NCBI GenBank assembly: GCA_034509495.1
Contig: JAVGWO010000026.1
Coordinates: 4,246,165 to 4,310,164, forward strand
Length of the DNA stretch: 64,000 bases
Source: Acestrorhynchus altus
Taxonomy: Eukaryota; Chordata; Actinopteri; Characiformes; Acestrorhynchidae
Direction: 5' to 3'
Shown: positions 62,489 through 64,000 of the stretch, piece after piece
Layout of the letters: each line of letters starts with the position of its first letter
Position numbering within the stretch: position 1 is the first letter of the stretch
Notes under the pieces: generated by a model
What the model was told of the DNA's origin: nothing
Seen by the model: only the letters and a program-made list of their open reading frames with translations
The model's database searches: none
Position numbers and translations under genes: made by a program

Positions 62489-62528
<40 letters not shown>
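62489..62528. repeat. (AT)n microsatellite
   Basis: A pure AT run followed by T-rich sequence. Confidence 0.97.
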
Positions 62529-62531
<3 letters not shown>

Positions 62532-64000
62532 TATTATTTTTTATTTTTTTTTTTTGCAAGTACTTTTGCAAGTCACTGTGCTGTCTACATAATGCTGATA
62601 CACGATTATTTTCCTTGACCTTAAGGACAAAGTATAAGCTAAACATGGTAAAACACCTGTTATCAAAGCAGTAGAAAGAAATATTCCCTTATTTTATGTA
62701 TTTATTTTGGTCTGGTTGAAATTTTTAGTATATATAAAATAAATCACACAAGATAATTAATTAAATTGCTAAAAGTAAAACTAAACAAGTTTCCAAAACC
62801 ATAGGCCAACATTTAAAAACCTAGTCCAATAATGTTTTCTTCACAGTTTGACGAAATGCCTGGTTCATCAAGGGTTTTAAAATGTGCAGGTGTCTCACAG
62901 TTCTGAACATTTTTTTATTTATTTATGCACAATTATCTCTTCAGCGTTAGTCATGCTGCTCATAGCCCAAATCTCCCCTATCGTACAGCACAAGCCTCTG
63001 ATACGCATGAAGCCTACCACCACTTCTCTTTGAACTGCTGCTCACATAACACCACAGGGCAGTTGAATTTGCTTGGAGTTGCTTACTGTCCAGCTCTGCT
63101 GGCAGTAAACTGGCTGTTCCTCACGTTTGGCCAGCACCACTGCAAGAGAGAGGAACTTGGCCATCCTTACCCAGAGAGATGCAGAGCCAATTGAGCTCTG
63201 TTGGACTCCTAACCATTGATGGTTGGAGCATAATCAACAACACAACAACATCAACAACACAACCCAGCACACTTAACCAGCTGTACCACTCACCACCCTG
63301 AAGTTTCACACCAAATCAGATGTCTTTGGCCTGAACCTTGAATTAATGTGAAGCATTGGAGATACCTCTTCCACATGCATTATTGTACAAAAAGGCTTTC
63401 CTGTGACAATTTTGTTTTTAATCAGACATAATTGAAGAATGAAAGACGTGAGTGGAAAGTTATGTCAGCATTGGCAAAATGGGAGACAAGTGCCCAGAGG
63501 AAAAGTGGTTATTATTATGCATTTACTGTAAATTAGTTCCACACTGTAGACTCTAAACTGGTTTGTTACTTTCTGAGAATTCTGCTCACTGCTACACACT
63601 GGGAATAGTGTCCATTACTGGAGCCTAAAAGACACCACAGGATGCACTGCTAGAACATAGCCATAATAACAAAAAATCAGAACTGGATTAAGCTTAAGTG
63701 GAGACTGCTGTAACACAACATGATATTAAATGAAAAGGTATTATTGTAAATGTAATGTTTCATACAGAAAATATCCCATGAAGCGATGGCATTTACTAGG
63801 TTGCAGGTGCCAATGGTGGAGTGATACTTGAAAGTGAGATTAAAAAATGTGCCTCTCGTGTAGTCATGTTGTAAGACTGGAAACTAAGAAACTAATGCTG
63901 TGTTCAGGTGTTCATCAGAGGGATGGACATACCAGATGGTTAACTTGTAAATATGGCTTCACGCCATTTGGGCGCTTGTTGAAAGCCTACCCCCCACAAA

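Larger units (their letters stand above)
61690..64000. other. Sequence upstream of lrfn4
   Basis: The region holds a long (GT)n at 61825-61904, an (AT)n at 62489-62528 and a fragment related to family A near 63115-63215. A 5' non-coding exon and promoter of lrfn4 are expected on this side, but I could not identify either. There is no evident CpG-rich block. Confidence 0.5.

Noticed and set aside
7952..64000. Additional pcx exons downstream
   Set aside because: I looked for the T-N-I continuation and the carboxyltransferase domain among readable frames and saw none. A short exon could still have been missed.

Overview
The window is vertebrate genomic DNA and almost certainly from a teleost fish. 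Coding sequence is sparse and split by introns. There are many long (CA/GT)n tracts, several Tc1/mariner copies with fish-type terminal repeats, and retroposon tails of kinds common in fish. The repeat mix suggests an otophysan (catfish or characin-like) fish, but that is inference. Base 53 is an unresolved N.

Two protein-coding genes are recognisable. One exon of pyruvate carboxylase (pcx) lies on the + strand at 7769-7951 and encodes the end of the biotin carboxylase domain. A complete coding region of lrfn4 (SALM3, a synaptic LRR-Ig-FN3 adhesion protein) lies on the - strand in two exons, 61663-59937 and 49092-47853, joined across a 10.8 kb phase-2 intron. The joined product is 988 residues and ends in the PDZ-binding motif ESVV. 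No further pcx exon was recognised, so the simplest reading is that the window is pcx intron on both sides of that exon and that lrfn4 is nested antisense in the downstream intron. To my knowledge LRFN4 also lies inside PC in the opposite orientation in human.

Layout: 1-7768, intronic or upstream pcx sequence with microsatellites and two copies of a non-autonomous repeat (family B). 7769-7951, pcx exon. 7952-47852, intergenic or intronic sequence rich in repeats. Notable parts are a nested Tc1 pair at 18.5-21.7 kb, terminal-inverted-repeat elements at 24.4-25.4 kb and 30.7-31.7 kb, a perfect 23-bp-arm hairpin at 27.5 kb, three copies of an unclassified repeat (family C), a degenerate ~180-bp tandem array at 41.1-41.7 kb and a 45-bp minisatellite at 45.3-45.8 kb. 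47853-61689, lrfn4 with its intron. 61690-64000, lrfn4 upstream sequence, where a 5' non-coding exon is expected but not identified.

The two genes do not act in one pathway: pcx is a mitochondrial anaplerotic enzyme and lrfn4 a neuronal membrane adhesion protein. Their link is positional. I saw no defence system, gene cluster or other new multi-gene system. The most interesting items are the nested gene architecture, the unusual lrfn4 ends, the stacked transposons and several unnamed repeats.
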